In this document: in pieces, positions 61,018 through 64,000 of the stretch | How the letters are laid out: each line of letters begins with the position of its first letter | Position numbering within the stretch: the first letter of the stretch is position 1 | Assembly: GCA_963764315.1 (NCBI GenBank) | Contig: CAVXSB010000007.1 | Coordinates: 1-64,000, forward strand | Direction of reading: 5' to 3' | Length of the DNA: 64,000 nt | From: DATLWN01 sp963764315 | Lineage (GTDB): Bacteria > Pseudomonadota > Zetaproteobacteria > Mariprofundales > Mariprofundaceae | Translations under genes and position numbers: made by a program | The notes under the pieces: generated by a model | What the model saw: the letters and a program-made list of their open reading frames with translations, nothing else | What the model was told of the DNA's origin: nothing | The model's database searches: none

Positions 61018-61821
61018 ATGTTGGATAGGTGGCGAGAGCGCTCGCGCAAGCGCCTGATCGAGCGCCTGCGCCCCGGGCGCGACGAGGAGGAGCTGAACGA
61101 GCTGATCGAGCGTGCCGATGCCGTGCACTCCGACGAGCATCGGCAGATGCTGCAGCGCCTGATCGGCTTCCAGGACATCCGCGTGCGGGAGATCATGCTG
61201 CCGCGTTCGGCTATCGCAGCAGTGGAGCTGGGGATGTCCCTGGCCGAGGTGGAACAGAAGTTCGTCGACAGCGAGTCCAGCCGCTTGCCGGTGATGGTCG
61301 AAAATCTCGATCACATCGAGGGCGTGGTCGAGCTGCGCGACGTGTTCTCGGCGATGGTCCGGCACAAGCAGCCGTCGCTGGCGGAGATCATGCGCCCCTG
61401 TCTGAAGGTATCCGAGCTGCAGCAGGTTGCAGGTGTGCTCTCCGAGATGCGCGCCTCGTCTCACCGTCTGGCCATCGTCATCGACGAGTACGGCGGCACG
61501 GCGGGGCTGGTGACCATGGCCGATCTGCTCGAGGAGATCGTCGGCCCGATCGATGAGCAGGAAAACGACCCGGAGATGGTGCGCAGTCCGGACGGTGCCT
61601 ACATCGTGCAGGCGCTGATGCATGTCGAGGATCTGGAGAACCTGCTGGACCGCGAGTTCCCGGAGGGCGATTACGATACGGTCGGCGGCCTCGTCGTATC
61701 CAGCCTCGGCCGCATCCCGGCCGCCAACGAGCGCGTGGAGGTGCTCGGCCTGGACATGAAGATCCTCGAGGCCGATCCGCGCCGGGTGCTGCGTATCCGC
61801 ATCGAACCGCCCCAAGCCTGA
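61018..61821 (+). CDS. ybeX: CorC/HlyC-type CBS domain protein (YbeX)
   Basis: A 267-residue protein with a pair of CBS domains (VREIMLPRSAIAAVELGMSL near residue 55 and LKVSELQQVAGVLSEMRASS near 128, then IDEYGGTAGLVTMADLLEEI) and a C-terminal CorC_HlyC domain (YDTVGGLVVSSLGRIP). It is linked to magnesium homeostasis and ribosome maturation in the ybeZYX-lnt operon. Confidence 0.95.
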   Translation: MLDRWRERSRKRLIERLRPGRDEEELNELIERADAVHSDEHRQMLQRLIGFQDIRVREIMLPRSAIAAVELGMSLAEVEQKFVDSESSRLPVMVENLDHIEGVVELRDVFSAMVRHKQPSLAEIMRPCLKVSELQQVAGVLSEMRASSHRLAIVIDEYGGTAGLVTMADLLEEIVGPIDEQENDPEMVRSPDGAYIVQALMHVEDLENLLDREFPEGDYDTVGGLVVSSLGRIPAANERVEVLGLDMKILEADPRRVLRIRIEPPQA

Positions 61822-61828
61822 GCGACCG

Positions 61829-63310
61829 ATGGTATTGAAGTTCCGTCGCCATGGCCGCAACACCGGCACCCTGCTGCTGGGCCTTGGCCTCGGCGCCCTG
61901 ATGCCGTTTGCCTATTCCCCCTATGACCACGCCTGGCTCGGCGTACTGGCGCTGTCGGCCTGGCTGGCTTTGGCGCTGGCCCAACGCGACATTGCCGGCC
62001 GGCTGGGCCTGGCCTTCGGCCTCGGCTGGTTCGGTACCGGTGCCTGGTGGCTGGCCCCGACCTTCCATCTGTACGGCGGCCTGCCCTATGTGGCGGCGGC
62101 CGGCTGTGTGCTGCTCGTCGGCCTGGCACTGGGGGCGTTCCCGGCGCTGTGGATGTGGCTGGTGCAGGCCCTGACCCGGCGCGAGGCCTGGCTGCTGGTG
62201 ACCTTCCCCGTGCTGGCGGTCGGCGAGGAATGGCTGCGCGGGCATCTGTTCACGGGCCTGCCATGGACGGCGCTGGGTAATCTGGTGCTGGACACTCCCG
62301 CCGTCGGCTGGGTGGCCTGGTTCGGCGTCTATGGCGCCACCTTGTTGCCGGCACTGGCGGCGGCGGCGCTGGCGCTCGTGTGGCGGGGCGAATGGCGCTG
62401 GGGCGGCATCGGCCTGCTGGCGGTGCTGCTGCTGGGCCTCGCCGCACCGCACCCGTATGCGGCGGACGGGCCGGTGCGGCATGCGGCGCTGGTGCAGGCG
62501 AACATCCCGCAGGACGAGAAATGGGATGCGGCCTTTTTGAACGATACCATGCAGCGCTATGCGCGGCTGTCGGCGCGGGCGGCGGCGGATCATCCGGACC
62601 TGATCGTCTGGCCGGAGGCGGCCGTACCCTTCTTTCTGTCCCGCGCCCCGGGTTGGGATGCCTGGCTGAAGGCGAACATCCGTGCCTGGGGGGTGCCGCT
62701 GGCGTTCGGTGGCCTGAAACTGATGGCGGACGGGATGCACGGCGAGAACGGCGTCTACCTGGCCCTGCCGGACGGCTCACGCAGCTTCGTTGGCAAGCAG
62801 CATCTGGTGCCCTTCGGAGAATACGTGCCCTCCTGGCTACCGTTTCTGCATGCGCTGGTGCCGGCCATCGCCCAATGGACGCCGGGCAGCGGCAACGGCG
62901 TGCTGGCCGGGCCGCACGGACCGCTGGGCAGCCTCGTCTGCTACGAGTCGATCTTCCCTGAACAGGCGCGGGAACGCGTGCGTGCCGGTGCCCAGGTACT
63001 GATCAACGTCACCAACGATGCCTGGTACGGGCATAGCCCGGCCGCCTGGCAGGATCTGCAGGCGGCGCGCATGCGCGCGGTGGAGACCGGGCGCTATGTG
63101 CTCAGGGCGGCGAACACGGGCGTGTCGGCGATCATCGCCCCGGACGGGCGCCTGACGGCCGGCCGGCCCTGGTGGACGCAGGGGCTGGTTCAGGGTACAT
63201 ATCGACCATCACGGCGTATCACGCCATACGTGCGTTGGGGTGATGCGCCGCTCTCGGCCGGATTCGTGCTGCTGGCACTCGCCGTGTGGTTCGATCGCAA
63301 GAGGAGGTAG
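61829..63310 (+). CDS. lnt: Apolipoprotein N-acyltransferase
   Basis: A 493-residue membrane enzyme with about six N-terminal helices and a C-terminal nitrilase-fold domain. The catalytic triad is visible: Glu in LIVWPEAAVPFF near residue 265, Lys in FVGKQHLVPFGEYVP near 322 and Cys in GSLVCYESIFPE near 372. It adds the third acyl chain to lipoproteins, needed for Lol-dependent sorting. Confidence 0.97.
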   Translation: MVLKFRRHGRNTGTLLLGLGLGALMPFAYSPYDHAWLGVLALSAWLALALAQRDIAGRLGLAFGLGWFGTGAWWLAPTFHLYGGLPYVAAAGCVLLVGLALGAFPALWMWLVQALTRREAWLLVTFPVLAVGEEWLRGHLFTGLPWTALGNLVLDTPAVGWVAWFGVYGATLLPALAAAALALVWRGEWRWGGIGLLAVLLLGLAAPHPYAADGPVRHAALVQANIPQDEKWDAAFLNDTMQRYARLSARAAADHPDLIVWPEAAVPFFLSRAPGWDAWLKANIRAWGVPLAFGGLKLMADGMHGENGVYLALPDGSRSFVGKQHLVPFGEYVPSWLPFLHALVPAIAQWTPGSGNGVLAGPHGPLGSLVCYESIFPEQARERVRAGAQVLINVTNDAWYGHSPAAWQDLQAARMRAVETGRYVLRAANTGVSAIIAPDGRLTAGRPWWTQGLVQGTYRPSRRITPYVRWGDAPLSAGFVLLALAVWFDRKRR

Positions 63311-63430
63311 GGTTTGTCCGCATCCGATGCGAACGAAACGCTGCCGCCCGGATATGAAGTCAGGCAAGGCGCGAGGAGAGATGTTTCGTGAACCCAGATC
63401 AACGACGAACTGATGTGAGCAGGCCCTAAG
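63311..63430 (+). other. Gap between lnt and gpsA
   Basis: These 120 bases hold no gene. The sequence is separate from the lnt operon, so a gpsA promoter may lie here, but none was recognised. Confidence 0.3.
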
Positions 63431-64000
63431 ATGCCTGTTTGTGTGATCGGGGCCGGGTCGTGGGGCACGGCGCTGGCCATCGCCCTGGGGCGCAGCGGCC
63501 GCGATGTGCGGCTGCTGGCGCGCACGCCGGAGGGGGCAGCGGACATGCAGTCCGCGCGGGAGAATGCCCGTTATCTGCCGGGCATCCGCTTCCCCGATGC
63601 CATGCAGGTGACGGCCGATGCGGCCGTGCTGCCGCATGCCCGTGCCATCATCGTGGCCACGCCGAGTGCGGCGGTGGAGTCGGTGATGCCGCTACTGCTC
63701 GACAATGCGGAGGCGCCGGTCATCGGCGCCTTCAAGGGCCTGCACCCGGAGACTCTGGAGCGCAGCGACGAGTTGTTGAGCCGTCATCTCGGGCGGGCGC
63801 GCGTGGCCATGCTTTCCGGCCCGTCGTTTGCCGAGGAGGTGGCGCGCGGCATGCCCACCGGCTTGACGCTGGCGGCCTACGATCTGGAACTGGCGCACCG
63901 GGCGGCACCGTTGTTCGACGGCACGAACTTCCGCATCTACACCTCATCGGACATGGTCGGTGTGGCCATCGGGGGAGCCCTGAAGAACGTCATCGCCATT
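63431..64000 (+). CDS. gpsA: Glycerol-3-phosphate dehydrogenase [NAD(P)+], 5' part
   Basis: The frame begins MPVCVIGAGSWGTALAIALG, the dinucleotide-binding motif, and continues through AFKGLHPET, AMLSGPSFAEEVARGMPTG and VAIGGALKNVIAI, where the catalytic lysine (A-L-K-N) sits. It runs off the window end after 190 codons, so the last ~140 residues are missing. It makes sn-glycerol-3-phosphate for phospholipid synthesis. Confidence 0.95.
   Translation, partial: MPVCVIGAGSWGTALAIALGRSGRDVRLLARTPEGAADMQSARENARYLPGIRFPDAMQVTADAAVLPHARAIIVATPSAAVESVMPLLLDNAEAPVIGAFKGLHPETLERSDELLSRHLGRARVAMLSGPSFAEEVARGMPTGLTLAAYDLELAHRAAPLFDGTNFRIYTSSDMVGVAIGGALKNVIAI

Overview
The window looks like chromosome from a chemolithoautotrophic gammaproteobacterium. 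It is GC-rich and carries a complete alpha-carboxysome locus with form I RuBisCO, two DAB-type inorganic carbon uptake operons, CbbR regulators, and a housekeeping block (purEK, smc, glyQS, miaB-phoH-ybeY-corC-lnt, gpsA) in an order typical of gammaproteobacteria. An acidophilic or halophilic sulfur or iron oxidiser of the Chromatiales type is a plausible guess, but no gene here fixes the genus.

Layout. 1-1.06 kb: the tail of an AT-rich exported protein gene, a strong terminator, and a BamE-like exported protein. 1.27-19.7 kb: a pigment or lipid-type secondary metabolite locus. Its minus-strand part (18.6 to 6.25 kb) is an aryl-polyene-like fatty acid/polyketide operon: ACP, acyl-AMP ligase, two dehydratases, ketosynthase with chain-length factor, ketoreductase, thioesterase, acyltransferase, glycosyltransferase, LolA and MMPL exporter. 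It ends in a flavin-dependent halogenase-like gene. Its plus-strand part (1.27-5.3 kb) holds a stand-alone carrier protein, a condensation-like protein, an adenylation enzyme and an acyl-CoA-dehydrogenase homologue. That gene set matches the module that turns a carrier-bound amino acid, classically L-proline, into a pyrrolyl thioester. A MipA-like outer membrane protein sits between the two parts.

19.7-24.9 kb: a decayed mobile island. It has phage-type regulators, an integrase truncated by an IS21 fragment, IS3 remnants, a RES/Xre toxin-antitoxin pair framed by 22-bp inverted repeats, evenly spaced palindromes, and two truncated tRNA-Arg(CCG)-like 5' halves that look like integration scars.

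25.0-50.8 kb: purEK, then the CO2-concentrating region: rdgB(ham1)-csoS1D, cbbLS, csoS2, csoSCA, csoS4AB, a second almost identical cbbLS, four near-identical csoS1 genes, a ferritin-like gene, an acRAF-like gene and a small basic protein resembling McdB. Two DAB operons follow, each ending in its own cbbR; the first also encodes a carboxysome-associated P-II-like protein (CPII). A shared promoter-proximal motif (CATAG-N8-CTATG-like dyad with AATT exactly 36 bases after the dyad start) precedes rdgB, both cbbL copies and both DAB operons, so the whole set is probably one CbbR regulon. DAB complexes load bicarbonate into the cytosol, the carboxysomal carbonic anhydrase converts it to CO2 inside the shell, and RuBisCO fixes it.

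50.9-64 kb: smc, a FetB-like permease, glyS, glyQ on the minus strand; miaB, phoH-like, ybeY, corC, lnt and the 5' part of gpsA on the plus strand.
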